NCBI GenBank assembly: GCA_910575435.1
Contig: CAJTGI010000010.1
Coordinates: forward strand, 1-64,000
From: Clostridiaceae bacterium
Lineage (GTDB): Bacteria; Bacillota; Clostridia; Lachnospirales; Lachnospiraceae
DNA: 64,000 nucleotides
Reading direction: 5' to 3'
Program-made: the position numbers and the translations under genes
In this document: positions 23,159 to 33,015 of the stretch, piece after piece
How positions within the stretch are numbered: the first letter of the stretch is position 1
Layout: each line of letters begins with the position of its first letter
The notes under the pieces: generated by a model
The model's input: only the letters and a program-made list of their open reading frames with translations
The model's database searches: none
Told to the model about the DNA's origin: nothing

Positions 23159-24955
23159 CTACAGCTTATACAGGGGACCATAGGCAGCGCAGGCACGATA
23201 ATCCTGCCCCTCCTTATCCATGCCAAAGGCATTCCATGCAGAGGGACGGAAAATTTCCTCCTCTGGAACATTGTGCATGCACACCGGAATGCGGAGAATG
23301 GAGGCCAAGGTAATTAAATCCGCGCCGATATGGCCATAACTGATGGCACCGTGGTTGGCTCCCCAGTTGTTCATCACGTCATAGGCGGTCTTAAATGCCC
23401 CCTCCCCCGTGGTGCGGGGCGCAAACCATGTGCAGGGCCAAGTGTAATCCGTGCGCTTCCACAACTTGTCAGAAACCTCGTCCGGCAACTGCACCGTATG
23501 ACCCTCGCAAATCTGAAGGACTGGTCCCAGCCCCTTCACCAGATTCAGGCGGATCATCGTAACCGGCATCTCCGCCCTGGTAAGATATCTGGAAGAGAAA
23601 CCGCCGCCACGGAAATATCCCTGGTCTGCCGCACACCACTCCGTGGCATCCAGGCAAGCCTTCTGGTCCTCCTGTGTCATCTCCCAGAAAGGCTTCATCA
23701 CGCCCTGGCCATCAGCATCCTTCACCTCGCCGCAGGCATCCAGGCATGCCGCACCGGAATTAATCAGATGCAGGAATCCCCCCGCCTCCTTGGCAATCCC
23801 CTCCAGTTCGTATCCGGCAGCCTTCTTCACCGCCTCCGGGCTCCAGTATGTACGCACATCCGCAAATATTTGCGCCCTTCCGGTAAGGAGCTTCATAAAT
23901 AGCATGCCAATACCGTTGAGCACATCATTTTCTGTCGCCAGGATATACGGCTCCCTGGCACCGTTCCAGTCAAAGGAAGAATTGAGCATTGCCTCTGCAA
24001 AGTCTCCATTGGGATAGAAATCCGTCCATTGCCTCTGTCCCTGGAATCCGGCGGCAATGGCATTGTGCCCCACCATCTCTTCCTCCCTTCCCTCGGGAAG
24101 ATTTTTGTTTCCGTTCATCAAATCCTTGATGATGCACATCATCTTCACCACGAATTCCCAATCTCTCTCCTTCTGCTCATCGCTCCTCTTCACAAATTCC
24201 GGATTCTTATCCCATCCCTCCTTGCAGTGGGACATGGTCCAGGAGAGAGCTTTTTCATACTCTTTCTCATCATAGATGCCCTCCGTCATGCGGCGGATAA
24301 TCTCCACCTCGTCCACAGATTCTACCCGCATCCCCAGATACTCTTCAATAAAATTGGGATCAATAATAGAGCCGGCAATGCCCATGGTAACAGAACCAAT
24401 CTGCAGCCAGGATTTTCCCCGCATGGTGGCTGCCGCCACGGCAGCCCTGGCAAACCGCAGCAATTTTATCCGCACGTCCTCTGGAATATCAGTGCAATCC
24501 GCCTCCTGCACATCCCTCCCATAGATGCCGAATGCGGGAAGCCCCTTCTGGGCATGCCCTGCCAGCACTGCCGCCAGATATACCGCGCCAGGCCTCTCCG
24601 TCCCATTAAATCCCCACACGCCCTTGATGGTGTGCTTATCCATATCCATAGTCTCAGAACCATAGCACCAGCAGGGCGTCACCGTAAGGGTGATATCCAC
24701 CCCTGCTTTCTTAAATTTATCCGCACAGGCAGCCGCCTCCGCCACCCTTCCAATCGTAGTGTCCGCAATAATCACCTTCACAGGTTCCCCATTGGAATAA
24801 CAGATATTCTGGCGGAACAATTCCGCCGCACTTTTCGCCATATTCATAGTCTGCTCTTCCAAAGACTCCCTTACCTTCAATGGCCCCCTCCTACCGTCAA
24901 TGGTGGGACGGATTCCAATCACCGGATAATCCCCAATCAATCTGCTCTCTGCCAT
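23159..24955 (-). CDS. fucI: L-fucose isomerase
   Basis: 598 residues from ATG 24955. [20 protein letters not shown] is the conserved FucI N-terminus; [45 protein letters not shown] and [19 protein letters not shown] are family blocks with the Mn-binding Glu/Asp/His residues. It converts L-fucose to L-fuculose and in some bacteria D-arabinose to D-ribulose. No fuculokinase or fuculose-phosphate aldolase is in the window. It is divergent from a second, FucI-related isomerase. A 13-residue longer start exists but has no better ribosome site. Confidence 0.93.
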   Translation of the reverse strand: MAESRLIGDYPVIGIRPTIDGRRGPLKVRESLEEQTMNMAKSAAELFRQNICYSNGEPVKVIIADTTIGRVAEAAACADKFKKAGVDITLTVTPCWCYGSETMDMDKHTIKGVWGFNGTERPGAVYLAAVLAGHAQKGLPAFGIYGRDVQEADCTDIPEDVRIKLLRFARAAVAAATMRGKSWLQIGSVTMGIAGSIIDPNFIEEYLGMRVESVDEVEIIRRMTEGIYDEKEYEKALSWTMSHCKEGWDKNPEFVKRSDEQKERDWEFVVKMMCIIKDLMNGNKNLPEGREEEMVGHNAIAAGFQGQRQWTDFYPNGDFAEAMLNSSFDWNGAREPYILATENDVLNGIGMLFMKLLTGRAQIFADVRTYWSPEAVKKAAGYELEGIAKEAGGFLHLINSGAACLDACGEVKDADGQGVMKPFWEMTQEDQKACLDATEWCAADQGYFRGGGFSSRYLTRAEMPVTMIRLNLVKGLGPVLQICEGHTVQLPDEVSDKLWKRTDYTWPCTWFAPRTTGEGAFKTAYDVMNNWGANHGAISYGHIGADLITLASILRIPVCMHNVPEEEIFRPSAWNAFGMDKEGQDYRACAAYGPLYKL

Positions 24956-25303
24956 GTCACTTCGCCATCCTTTCTCTGTCAACCATTTCAACAGTCACTC
25001 TACATTTGTAGATTATTTTTGGGCATATACACAAATCCCTTTCACAATTATACTACACCTTTGTAAAAAATGCACGAAAAACATTGATATTTTTGCGAAA
25101 ACAAATCATTTCACTCTCCCTGCACTCCGTGACCAACTGCTTGTCAGACACCTGATACCTGACAGAAGCGGAGACAGCAAAATATCATCGGGAGTAGTGA
25201 CATTTTCACAATTCTAGTAATTTTTTTTTAGTTTTTATTGCAAATATACACAAGATATACTAAAATGAAAAGGTGGGAAATTCAATATTTTATATATATT
25301 GAT

Positions 25304-25376
25304 GTTGGGGCCAAAAGGTATTTTGCCCCCAACTGATGCCACGAATTGCTACATTGCCACGCAATTTCTGGCATCA
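25304..25376 (+). promoter_or_regulatory. Two abutting hairpins in the leader of the second isomerase gene
   Basis: Hairpin 1 (25304-25333): GTTGGGG with CCCCAAC and inner CAAAA with TTTTG around GGTA. Hairpin 2 (25334-25376): TGATGCCA with TGGCATCA and inner AATTGC with GCAATT. They touch without a spacer and end 32 bases before the start codon. TATACT at 25255-25260 may be the -10. They look like a regulatory leader; I recognise no riboswitch class. The rest of the 24956-25408 gap is AT-rich without genes. Confidence 0.5.
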
Positions 25377-25408
25377 TATATTTTATTTAAGAAAGGATGG
25401 ATAAAAAA

Positions 25409-26893
25409 ATGGAAAACATGCCAAAAATCAAAATCGGTATCGTTGCAGTGAGCAGGGACTGCTTCCCGGAATCACTCTCTGTAGACCGCAGGAAAGCGCT
25501 GGTAAAGGCTTACACGGAAAAATATGATGCGGCGGACATCTACGAGTGCCCCATCTGCATCGTGGAAAGCGAAATCCACATGGTACAGGCTCTCGAGGAT
25601 ATCAAGAAGGCAGGGTGCAACGCCCTCTGCGTCTATCTTGGAAACTTCGGTCCAGAGATTTCTGAAACTCTTCTGGCAAAGCACTTTGACGGCCCCAAGA
25701 TGTTCGTGGCTGCCGCCGAGGAGACGGGCAATAGCCTGTTAGACGGCCGTGGCGACGCATACTGCGGCATGCTCAATGCCAGCTACAATCTGAAACTGCG
25801 CAACGTAAAGGCCTATATTCCAGAGTATCCCGTGGGAACAGCCGAGGAGTGCGCCGACATGATTAACGAGTTCGTGCCCATCGCACGGGCCGTGGCAGCG
25901 CTGAACGACTTAAAGATTATCAGCTTCGGCCCCCGCCCGCTGAACTTCCTTGCCTGCAACGCTCCCATCAAGCAGCTCTACAACCTGGGCGTGGAGATTG
26001 AAGAGAACTCCGAGCTGGACCTCTTCGAATCTTTCAACAACCATGCGGGAGATGACCGCATCCCCGACGTGGTAAAGGATATGGAGGCAGAGTTGGGTGC
26101 CGGCAATAAGAAGCCGGAAATCCTGGAAAAACTAGCACAGTATGAACTGACGCTCCTTGACTGGATTGATGCCCACAAGGGTTACAGGAAATATGTTGCC
26201 ATCGCCGGGAAGTGCTGGCCCGCATTCCAGACGCAGTTCGGATTCGTTCCCTGCTATGTAAACAGCCGACTGACCAAGCAGGGCATTCCGGTATCCTGCG
26301 AGGTAGATATCTACGGTTGCCTGAGCGAGTTTATCGGAACAGTCATCAGCCAGGACGCTGTCACCCTTCTGGATATCAATAACTCCGTACCCGCCGATCT
26401 CTTTGAGGAGGATATCAAAGGCAAGTTTGACTACACATTGAAGGATACCTTCATGGGATTCCACTGCGGAAATACCGCTTCCAATAAACTGTCCTTCTGC
26501 GAGATGAAGTACCAGAAGATCATGGCTCGCTCCCTTCCTGTGGAAGTTACCAACGGAACGCTGGAGGGCGACATCGCACCGGGAGAAATCACATTCTTCC
26601 GCCTCCAGAGCACGGCCGACACCAAGCTTCGGGCATACATCGCCCAGGGCGAGGTTCTTCCCGTTGCCACCCGCTCCTTCGGCTCCATCGGCATCTTTGC
26701 CATCCCCGAGATGGGACGGTTCTACCGCCACGTGCTGATCGAGGGCAATTATCCCCACCATGGGGCTGTCGCATTCGGCCACTTCGGAAAGACGCTATAC
26801 GAAGTATTCAAGTATATCGGCGTAGACGTAGAGGAGATCGGATACAATCAGCCAAAGGGCGTGCGCTATAAGACAGAAAATCCTTTTGTATAA
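25409..26893 (+). CDS. FucI/AraA-related sugar isomerase (COG2407 type)
   Basis: 494 residues from ATG 25409 (AAAGGATGG eight bases upstream; the ATG at 25397 lies within that site). KIGIVAVSRDCFPESLS, VYLGNFGPEISETLLA, CWPAFQTQFGFVPCYVNSRL, VSCEVDIYG and DTFMGFHCGNTASNKLS are blocks of the L-fucose isomerase-like family found in many Firmicutes. It is shorter than true FucI and distinct from canonical AraA. Given the kinase, epimerase and transporter elsewhere in the window, an aldopentose such as L-arabinose is a plausible substrate, which is inference. A terminator follows the stop. Confidence 0.8.
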   Translation: MENMPKIKIGIVAVSRDCFPESLSVDRRKALVKAYTEKYDAADIYECPICIVESEIHMVQALEDIKKAGCNALCVYLGNFGPEISETLLAKHFDGPKMFVAAAEETGNSLLDGRGDAYCGMLNASYNLKLRNVKAYIPEYPVGTAEECADMINEFVPIARAVAALNDLKIISFGPRPLNFLACNAPIKQLYNLGVEIEENSELDLFESFNNHAGDDRIPDVVKDMEAELGAGNKKPEILEKLAQYELTLLDWIDAHKGYRKYVAIAGKCWPAFQTQFGFVPCYVNSRLTKQGIPVSCEVDIYGCLSEFIGTVISQDAVTLLDINNSVPADLFEEDIKGKFDYTLKDTFMGFHCGNTASNKLSFCEMKYQKIMARSLPVEVTNGTLEGDIAPGEITFFRLQSTADTKLRAYIAQGEVLPVATRSFGSIGIFAIPEMGRFYRHVLIEGNYPHHGAVAFGHFGKTLYEVFKYIGVDVEEIGYNQPKGVRYKTENPFV

Positions 26894-26896
26894 AAA

Positions 26897-26920
26897 AAGG
26901 GAACGCCAGTGCGTTCCCTT
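26897..26920 (+). terminator. Terminator of the isomerase gene
   Basis: AAGGGAACGC and GCGTTCCCTT around CAGT. It lies four bases after the stop codon and has an A run upstream, but only a short T tract. Confidence 0.6.
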
Positions 26921-27007
26921 GCAAGATAATCCAAAAGAACTAAAGTTCTTCGGATTTCTTGGTTGGCATAGCGCTACACTATGGCGAAGTTTCCTAATAC
27001 GGTAAAA

Positions 27008-27052
27008 AAGGTGCGAAGTTTTGCCAGGCTCGATAACACCTCGCCAGGCAAA
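27008..27052 (-). repeat. Dispersed palindromic repeat, copy C
   Basis: Inverted relative to 2282-2328 and 2404-2450, with a few substitutions. Neighbouring palindromes AAGAACTAAAGTTCTT (26937-26952) and GAAGAACGC/GGCGTTCTT (27062-27087) match those near 2252 and 2363. The intergenic region 26921-27130 is made of this repeat cluster. Confidence 0.7.
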
Positions 27053-27135
27053 CCTACTGTCGCACCTAAGAAGAACGCAAAATCGGCGTTCTTTACACTG
27101 GAAATTAAGGATTTTCCTTAATATATGAAAAATAG

Positions 27136-27164
27136 GGCGGTGGCGGAAACGCCATCGCCTTTTT
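27136..27164 (+). terminator. Terminator hairpin in the xylB leader
   Basis: GGCGGTGGCG-GAAA-CGCCATCGCC followed by TTTTT. A GAAA tetraloop on a 10-bp stem is very stable. It lies 90 bases before xylB, so it ends upstream transcription or attenuates xylB. Confidence 0.75.
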
Positions 27165-27254
27165 ATAACGAAAATTCATGCCCTTTCGGGCAAGCATGCG
27201 TAAAAGCTGACTTTTCTTTTACGGCAATAATATTATAGAAAGGATCGTTTACTT

Positions 27255-28784
27255 ATGAATTATTTAATTGGTATTGACCTGGGTACCTCTTCCACAAAGA
27301 CCGTACTCTTTGACGAAGCCGGAGAGGTGATTGCGTCCGTTGGAAAGGATTATCCCCTATACACTCCCAACAATGGCTGGGCAGAGCAGAAGCCAGAGGA
27401 CTGGAGGGACGCCGCCCTGGAAACCATCGCCAAAGTGGTCAAAGACTCCGGCGTGGACAAGGAAGACATCAAGGGGCTGGGCATTTCCGGACAGATGCAT
27501 GGCTTGGTCATGTTAGATGAGGCCGGAGAGGTGATTCGCCCCTCCATTATCTGGTGCGACCAGCGCACGGAGAAAGAATGCGAGGAAATGACCGCCAAGG
27601 TCGGGGCAGAGAAATTAATCGAAATCACTGCCAACCCTGCTATGACGGGCTTTACTGCCTCCAAGATTCTCTGGGTGCGGAACAATGAACCGGAAAACTA
27701 CGCAAAGTGCAAGCACATCCTTCTTCCCAAGGACTATGTGCGCTATGTCCTAACTGGAGAGTTTGCCACAGAGGTATCTGACGCCTCCGGCATGCAGCTG
27801 CTGGATGTGCCAAAACGCCAGTGGTCTGATGAACTGCTGGAGATTCTGGACATTGACAAGAGCCTTCTTGCAAAAGTATATGAATCACCGGAAGTCACGG
27901 GAACCATCCTTCCTGAAATCGCAGAAAAGACCGGACTCTCCACTTCTACCGTTGTAGTAGGCGGTGCCGGGGACAACGCCGCCGCTGCCGTAGGCACAGG
28001 CGTGGTGGAGGATGGAAAGGCATTTACCACCATCGGTACCAGCGGCGTGGTCTTTGCCCACAGCAAGCAGATCACCATCGACCCCAAGGGCAGGGTACAT
28101 ACCTTCTGCTGCGCCGTTCCCGGGGCATGGCACGTAATGGGCGTGACCCAGGCTGCCGGCTACTCCCTCGCCTGGTACCAGGACAACATGGGTACCAGTT
28201 ATGAGGCAGAGGCCAAGGAAAAGGGCTGTGGCGCCTTTGACATCATTAACAAAGAGGTGCAGGAAACACCCATCGGGGCAAACAAATTGATTTACCTCCC
28301 CTATCTGAACGGCGAGCGCACGCCCCATTTAGACCCCAACTGCAGGGGCGTATTCTTCGGCCTCTCCAGCATGCACACTAGAAAGGACATTGCCCGGGCA
28401 GTGATGGAGGGCATCAGTTATTCCCTGACAGATTGCAAGGATATCCTCTCTGAGATGGGCGTGGAAGTCAATGACATGATGGCCTGCGGCGGCGGTGCAA
28501 AGAATGCCGTACAGCGCCAGATGATGGCTGACATGTTCGGATGCGAGGTGAATACGGTGACAGCCACAGAAGGCCCCGCACTGGGCGTGGCAATCCTTGC
28601 CGGCGTGGGCGCAGGTCTCTACGATAGCGTGGAGGATGCCTGCCGGAAGATGATTCACAAAGACCCTGCAAAGCAGTGTCAGCCAGACGCAGAGGCAACA
28701 AAGGAATATGACAAGTATCATCAAATCTACAAAAACCTTTACACTGCCTTGAAAGATCAGTACAAAGCGATGGCAGAATTATAA
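27255..28784 (+). CDS. xylB: Xylulokinase
   Basis: 509 residues. YLIGIDLGTSSTKTVLFDE is the FGGY phosphate-binding motif, GISGQMHGLVMLD and IWCDQRT the substrate-binding block of xylulokinases, ASKILWVRNNEPENY and YLNGERTPHLDPNCRGVFFG the C-terminal signature, ACGGGAKN the adenosine motif. It makes D-xylulose 5-phosphate from D-xylulose and ATP. AAAGGATC lies upstream of the ATG. It follows the second isomerase in the same direction. Confidence 0.93.
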   Translation: MNYLIGIDLGTSSTKTVLFDEAGEVIASVGKDYPLYTPNNGWAEQKPEDWRDAALETIAKVVKDSGVDKEDIKGLGISGQMHGLVMLDEAGEVIRPSIIWCDQRTEKECEEMTAKVGAEKLIEITANPAMTGFTASKILWVRNNEPENYAKCKHILLPKDYVRYVLTGEFATEVSDASGMQLLDVPKRQWSDELLEILDIDKSLLAKVYESPEVTGTILPEIAEKTGLSTSTVVVGGAGDNAAAAVGTGVVEDGKAFTTIGTSGVVFAHSKQITIDPKGRVHTFCCAVPGAWHVMGVTQAAGYSLAWYQDNMGTSYEAEAKEKGCGAFDIINKEVQETPIGANKLIYLPYLNGERTPHLDPNCRGVFFGLSSMHTRKDIARAVMEGISYSLTDCKDILSEMGVEVNDMMACGGGAKNAVQRQMMADMFGCEVNTVTATEGPALGVAILAGVGAGLYDSVEDACRKMIHKDPAKQCQPDAEATKEYDKYHQIYKNLYTALKDQYKAMAEL

Positions 28785-28829
28785 TACGGCGCGCCTGGTA
28801 TTCTACCACAGTAGAACATCAGGCGTAAC

Positions 28830-28858
28830 TTTACTCTTTCCAGAAAATCGTGTATACT
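28830..28858 (+). promoter_or_regulatory. Promoter after xylB
   Basis: TTTACT (28830-28835), 17 bases, TATACT (28853-28858) with TG upstream. A terminator only 35 bases downstream would give a very short RNA unless read through to the gene at 29050. Confidence 0.55.
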
Positions 28859-28892
28859 ATTGTTATACACCAGTTCCGAGAGGAGTAGAAGG

Positions 28893-28916
28893 GGGACTCT
28901 CATGAGTCCCTTTTTT
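28893..28916 (+). terminator. Terminator in the leader of the zinc-ribbon YbjQ-like gene
   Basis: GGGACTC-TCAT-GAGTCCC followed by TTTTTT. It may end a short RNA from the promoter at 28830 or act as an attenuator for the gene at 29050. The following 130 bases hold no gene and no riboswitch class I recognise. Confidence 0.7.
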
Positions 28917-29049
28917 ATTGTCGGTGTCCGGTCTCACATTGCATTATCCCGGTGAACACGCGACAGCTGGTGCATTTCAGGTGAATGGCAACATAGACTG
29001 CGATCCTGGGACTGAATCATTAAGCGAAGCGAAAGGAATAGTATAAATT

Positions 29050-29598
29050 ATGAAAGAATGTCCAAATTGCGGAGAGTTATTGGGAGACTCCGTAGAAATT
29101 TGTTATGCATGCCAGTATCATAATAAATGGGGGCGCGTGCTTACCATGGAGGAAACTAGACAAATTAGAGAAAATAGACAGCAAATGATTGCTCAACAGC
29201 AATTAAAAACCGAAGAACGCCAAAAAAATGCGTATAATAAAGAACAAGCAATTACTGACATCAGAAACAATAAAATACGCTTTTTGTGCAATATGGGATA
29301 TAATTTTGAGGGATATAAGATTACAGAATATCTAGGAATAGTAAGTTCAGAAATCGTATTGGGAACTGGGTTTTTAAGCGAATTAAGTTTATCAATAAAT
29401 GATACCCTTGGCACGCAGGTCAATGCCTATGAAGAAAAATTGAGTCTCGCAAAGAATGCAGCCTTAGAGAATTTAATCACAATGGCATTAGACAAAAGGG
29501 CAAATGCAGTCATTGGATTAAATTACGATATCTTTACATTAACTCAAAACACGCTAGTCGTTTCTGCCAATGCAACCGCTGTATACATAGAAAAATAA
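29050..29598 (+). CDS. Zinc-ribbon plus YbjQ/UPF0145 domain protein
   Basis: 182 residues. The N-terminus KECPNCGELLGD with ICYACQYHNKWG is a CxxC...CxxC zinc ribbon. A helical linker (residues 40-75) leads to a YbjQ domain: YKITEYLGIVSSEIVLGTG, AYEEKLSLAKNAALENLITM, and DKRANAVIGLNYDI, ending VVSANATAVYIEK. The YbjQ domain forms homo-oligomers and has been linked to metal binding, without firm function. Codon use is more AT-rich than that of the flanking genes. Confidence 0.78.
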   Translation: MKECPNCGELLGDSVEICYACQYHNKWGRVLTMEETRQIRENRQQMIAQQQLKTEERQKNAYNKEQAITDIRNNKIRFLCNMGYNFEGYKITEYLGIVSSEIVLGTGFLSELSLSINDTLGTQVNAYEEKLSLAKNAALENLITMALDKRANAVIGLNYDIFTLTQNTLVVSANATAVYIEK

Positions 29599-29657
29599 GT
29601 TATTGAGATTTTTCCAATCCAAAATCCCAATAACTTAATATCTTTTTTGAAATACGA
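29597..29657 (+). terminator. Terminator after the YbjQ-like gene
   Basis: AAGTTATTG (29597-29605) pairs with CAATAACTT (29638-29646), with an inner GATTTT/AAAATC pairing, then AATATCTTTTTT. Confidence 0.7.
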
Positions 29658-29746
29658 AAAAGCGCATGGATAATTATAACAACTCATACCCTTTTTTGCA
29701 TTATCAAATATCTATCACTAATGACAAGCAGTATCGCATCCATAAA

Positions 29747-31030
29747 TCATACCTTTTCCAATGCCTGCTCCAAATCCCCGATCAAATCCCGCTGATCCTC
29801 CAATCCACAGGACATCCTCACCAGCCCGGCAGGAATCCCCGCCGCCTCCAGCTGCTCGTCCGTCATCTGCCTGTGGGTAGAAGTGGCCGGATTCAGGCAG
29901 CAAGTCCTGGCATCTGCCACATGGGTCTCAATAGCCGCCAGCTTCAGTTCCTTCATGAACGCCTCTGCCCCAGCGCGCCCTCCCTTCAATTCAAAGGAAA
30001 CTACCCCGCAACCGCCCTTGGGAAGATACTTCTTCGCCCGCTCATAATATCGATCCGAGGGAAGCCCGGAATAATTCACCTTCGTCACCTTGGGATGCTT
30101 TTCTAAAAACTCCGCCACTGCCTGGGCATTCTCCACATGGCGGGGCATCCGCACATGCAGGGACTCCAAGCCAAGATTCAGGATAAAGGCATGCTGGGGC
30201 GACTGAATGCAGCCCAAATCCCGCATCAGCTGGGCCGTTGCCTTGGTGATGAACGCCCCCTCCTTCCCAAACTTTTCCGCATAGGTAATCCCATGGTAGG
30301 AATCGTCCGGCGTACACAGTCCGGGGAATTTGTCGGCATGAGCCATCCAATCAAATTTACCGCTGTCCACGATAGCGCCACCCACTGCCGCTCCATGGCC
30401 ATCCATATACTTCGTAGTGGAATGGGTCACAATGTCTGCCCCCCACTCAATGGGACGGCAATTTACCGGCGTGGGAAAGGTATTGTCCACAATCAGCGGC
30501 ACGCCATGCTCATGGGCAACCTTGGCGAATAGTTCAATATCAAGCACCGTCAGCGCAGGATTTGCAATAGTCTCCCCAAACATTGCCCGGGTATTCTCCT
30601 GAAAAGCCTCATGAAGCTCCTCCTCCGTGGCATCGGGAGACACAAATGTCACCTCGACTCCCATCTTAGCCATGGTGACAGCAATGAGATTAAACGTCCC
30701 CCCATAGATGGAAGAGGATGCCACGATATGGCTTCCGCACTGGCAGATATTAAACAAGGCAAAGAAATTCGCCGCCTGTCCGGAGGAAGTGAGCATGGCT
30801 GCGGCGCCTCCCTCCAATTCGGCAATCTTTGCAGCCACATAGTCATTGGTGGGATTCTGCAGCCTGGTATAGAAATATCCCTCCGCCTCCAGATCAAATA
30901 ACTTCCCCATGTCCTCGCTAGTATCATATTTAAAGGTGGTAGACTGTACGATGGGAATCTGCCTAGGCTCCCCATTTCCCGGCCTATAGCCACCCTGCAC
31001 GCATCTCGTATTCAACTGATAATCGCTCAT
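29747..31030 (-). CDS. metY: O-acetylhomoserine (thiol)-lyase
   Basis: 427 residues. The Cys/Met metabolism PLP-enzyme fold is clear: QIPIVQSTTFKYDTSEDM, YFYTRLQNPTNDYVAAKIAE, MLTSSGQAANFFAL, and THSTTKYMDGHGAAVGG with the PLP Lys. The large insert PGLCTPDDSYHGITYAEKFG is typical of O-acetylhomoserine sulfhydrylases rather than MetB. It makes homocysteine from O-acetylhomoserine and sulfide. AAAGGAG precedes the ATG. No SAM riboswitch or T-box is visible in the short gap upstream. Confidence 0.92.
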   Translation of the reverse strand: MSDYQLNTRCVQGGYRPGNGEPRQIPIVQSTTFKYDTSEDMGKLFDLEAEGYFYTRLQNPTNDYVAAKIAELEGGAAAMLTSSGQAANFFALFNICQCGSHIVASSSIYGGTFNLIAVTMAKMGVEVTFVSPDATEEELHEAFQENTRAMFGETIANPALTVLDIELFAKVAHEHGVPLIVDNTFPTPVNCRPIEWGADIVTHSTTKYMDGHGAAVGGAIVDSGKFDWMAHADKFPGLCTPDDSYHGITYAEKFGKEGAFITKATAQLMRDLGCIQSPQHAFILNLGLESLHVRMPRHVENAQAVAEFLEKHPKVTKVNYSGLPSDRYYERAKKYLPKGGCGVVSFELKGGRAGAEAFMKELKLAAIETHVADARTCCLNPATSTHRQMTDEQLEAAGIPAGLVRMSCGLEDQRDLIGDLEQALEKV

Positions 31031-31087
31031 TTCCTATCTCCTTTCAACTCATATTTCAATCATGCCGCCATAGGCGCACGAACAATC

Positions 31088-32083
31088 TTAATACTGCTTC
31101 CACAGCCATCTGCCCTGCTTGGTAAAATCACTGGATTTCCATCCGCTGACACGGCCACAGTTATTTTTCAGCAAGGCACTGCTCTCTGCCTTATTGGATA
31201 AATTCCAGCACACCCTGCCAATCTTATACTTATTCAAAAGCCTCATCCAGCGATTGCCCTGGGAAATGCTCACCTTGCCATTTCCGCTGGCCTCAGAGAT
31301 GCCAAACTCCGTCACCAGAATGGGCAGTCCTTTTTTCACCGCCCCAGTCAGCTTATTTCTCAAATCCTCTTTATGGGTTGCCCCGTAGAAATGAAAGGCA
31401 TATGCAATATTCTTCCCCGCCAGCGGCTTTTGTGCCGCCACGTCCACATCCTGGCTCCAGGTAGGCGTTCCCACAATGACAATCGCCTTCTTATTCACCT
31501 TGCGGATGGTTTTGATCACTGCTTTCGCATATTTCCTGATATTCGTCCAATTCCCATCCCCGCCGTTAGGCTCATTGCAGATTTCAAAAAGCACGTTGTC
31601 GTAAGAGGCATACTTCTTCCCAATCTCCCGAAAAAACTTCTTCGCCTGGGATTGATGCCGCAGGGGATTTCCATCGGACAGGATATGCCAGTCGATAATC
31701 ACGTACATGCCCAAAGCCTTTGCCGCCTTCACCCCCACATCCAGCAACTTTTTCAGTTCCTTCTGCTTCGCCTTCCCGCTGCAGCAATAACCGCCATACT
31801 CCTCCGTGTACATGGCGAGCCGCACCGTATTCACCCCCCGCCTTTTCAGGGAAGCAAATGCCTTCTGGTTCACATATTGGGGAAACCAGGCAATCCCATG
31901 GGTGGAAACCCCTTTGATGACAAACGGCTTTCCTTTCTGATTGACAATCTGCCTTCCCTTCACCTGCAGACGACCATTGGCAGACACTGGCGTGGCCGAG
32001 GCAATCCTCTTCTCTCCCACTATTCCTGTCAGCACCAATGCAAATGCAAGCACCAAGCACAGCAAATGCCTCGCTCTCTTCAT
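31088..32083 (-). CDS. Secreted GH5 endo-beta-1,4-glucanase
   Basis: 331 residues from ATG 32083 (GGGAGGAG upstream). A signal peptide (ARHLLCLVLAFALVLTGIVG, cut near ASA) leads to a GH5 subfamily 2-like catalytic domain: VIKGVSTHGIAWFPQYVN, MYVIIDWHILSDGNP, VLFEICNEPNGG (acid/base Glu), AFHFYGATH and ILVTEFGISE (nucleophile Glu). No carbohydrate-binding module or cell-wall anchor follows. It would cut cellulose or mixed-linkage glucan outside the cell, feeding the GH94 phosphorylase encoded at 42520. Confidence 0.9.
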   Translation of the reverse strand: MKRARHLLCLVLAFALVLTGIVGEKRIASATPVSANGRLQVKGRQIVNQKGKPFVIKGVSTHGIAWFPQYVNQKAFASLKRRGVNTVRLAMYTEEYGGYCCSGKAKQKELKKLLDVGVKAAKALGMYVIIDWHILSDGNPLRHQSQAKKFFREIGKKYASYDNVLFEICNEPNGGDGNWTNIRKYAKAVIKTIRKVNKKAIVIVGTPTWSQDVDVAAQKPLAGKNIAYAFHFYGATHKEDLRNKLTGAVKKGLPILVTEFGISEASGNGKVSISQGNRWMRLLNKYKIGRVCWNLSNKAESSALLKNNCGRVSGWKSSDFTKQGRWLWKQY

Positions 32084-32156
32084 AATACCAATTCTCCTCC
32101 CAACAATCAGCCACAAATACGTTTATAATAAATAAAAAATCATGAAATCCATTCAG

Positions 32157-33011
32157 CTATATTGCATGCAGATTCTTCAAAGAGATATCCATTATCGGTG
32201 CCGAGTGGGTCAATGCGCCGCTGGACACATAATCCACGCCCACATCCACCAGGTTCTGGATATTTTCTCTGGTCACATTGCCAGAGCACTCCGTGAGCGC
32301 CCTGCCGTCAATGATGCGAATGGCCTCCCCCATTTCCTCGGGAGACATATTATCCAGCATAATGATATCCGCCCCCGCATCAACAGCCTCCCGAACCATC
32401 TCCAGATTCTCCACTTCCACCTCGATCTTATGCACGAAGGAAGCATACTCTCTTGCCATCCGGACAGCCTTCCCGATGCTTCCCGCCGCGCCGATATGAT
32501 TATCTTTCAACATCACCCCATCCGACAGGTTAAATCGGTGGTTGCTGCCGCCCCCCACCTTCACCGCATATTTCTCAAATATACGCATATTCGGCGTGGT
32601 CTTCCTGGTATCCAGAAGCGTGGTCTTGCTTCCTTTCAGCATCTCCGCAATGGCGTGGGTGTAGGTAGCAATGCCGCTCATGCGCTGCAGATAATTCAGT
32701 GCCGTGCGCTCCCCGGACAGCAGTGCCCGGATATCCCCGGTAATCACCGCCATCAGATCTCCGCTCCTCACTTCGTCCCCATCCTCCACCTTCAGGTCAA
32801 AGGACACCGTATCGTCCAAAAGTTCAAATACCCGCTGGAACACGGCCATTCCGGCCACAATGCCATCCTGCTTGCAGATCAGCTCCACCTGTCCTTTCTG
32901 ATACGCCGGCATCACCGCATTGGTGGAAATATCCTCGCTGGTGATATCCTCCTCCAACGCCTGCCTGATCAGCCTATCAGCATTTAACTTCAATGTAATC
33001 GAATCTTTCAT
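32157..33011 (-). CDS. nadC: Quinolinate phosphoribosyltransferase (decarboxylating)
   Basis: 284 residues. EDITSEDISTNAVMPAYQKG, ALNYLQRMSGIATYTH, LLDTRKTTPNMRIFEKYAVK and GGSNHRFNLSDGVMLKDNHI are NadC blocks binding quinolinate and PRPP. It makes nicotinate mononucleotide. It begins five bases after nadB ends, so the two form an operon; nadA is not in the window. Confidence 0.96.
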   Translation of the reverse strand: MKDSITLKLNADRLIRQALEEDITSEDISTNAVMPAYQKGQVELICKQDGIVAGMAVFQRVFELLDDTVSFDLKVEDGDEVRSGDLMAVITGDIRALLSGERTALNYLQRMSGIATYTHAIAEMLKGSKTTLLDTRKTTPNMRIFEKYAVKVGGGSNHRFNLSDGVMLKDNHIGAAGSIGKAVRMAREYASFVHKIEVEVENLEMVREAVDAGADIIMLDNMSPEEMGEAIRIIDGRALTECSGNVTRENIQNLVDVGVDYVSSGALTHSAPIMDISLKNLHAI

Positions 33012-33015
33012 CCCG

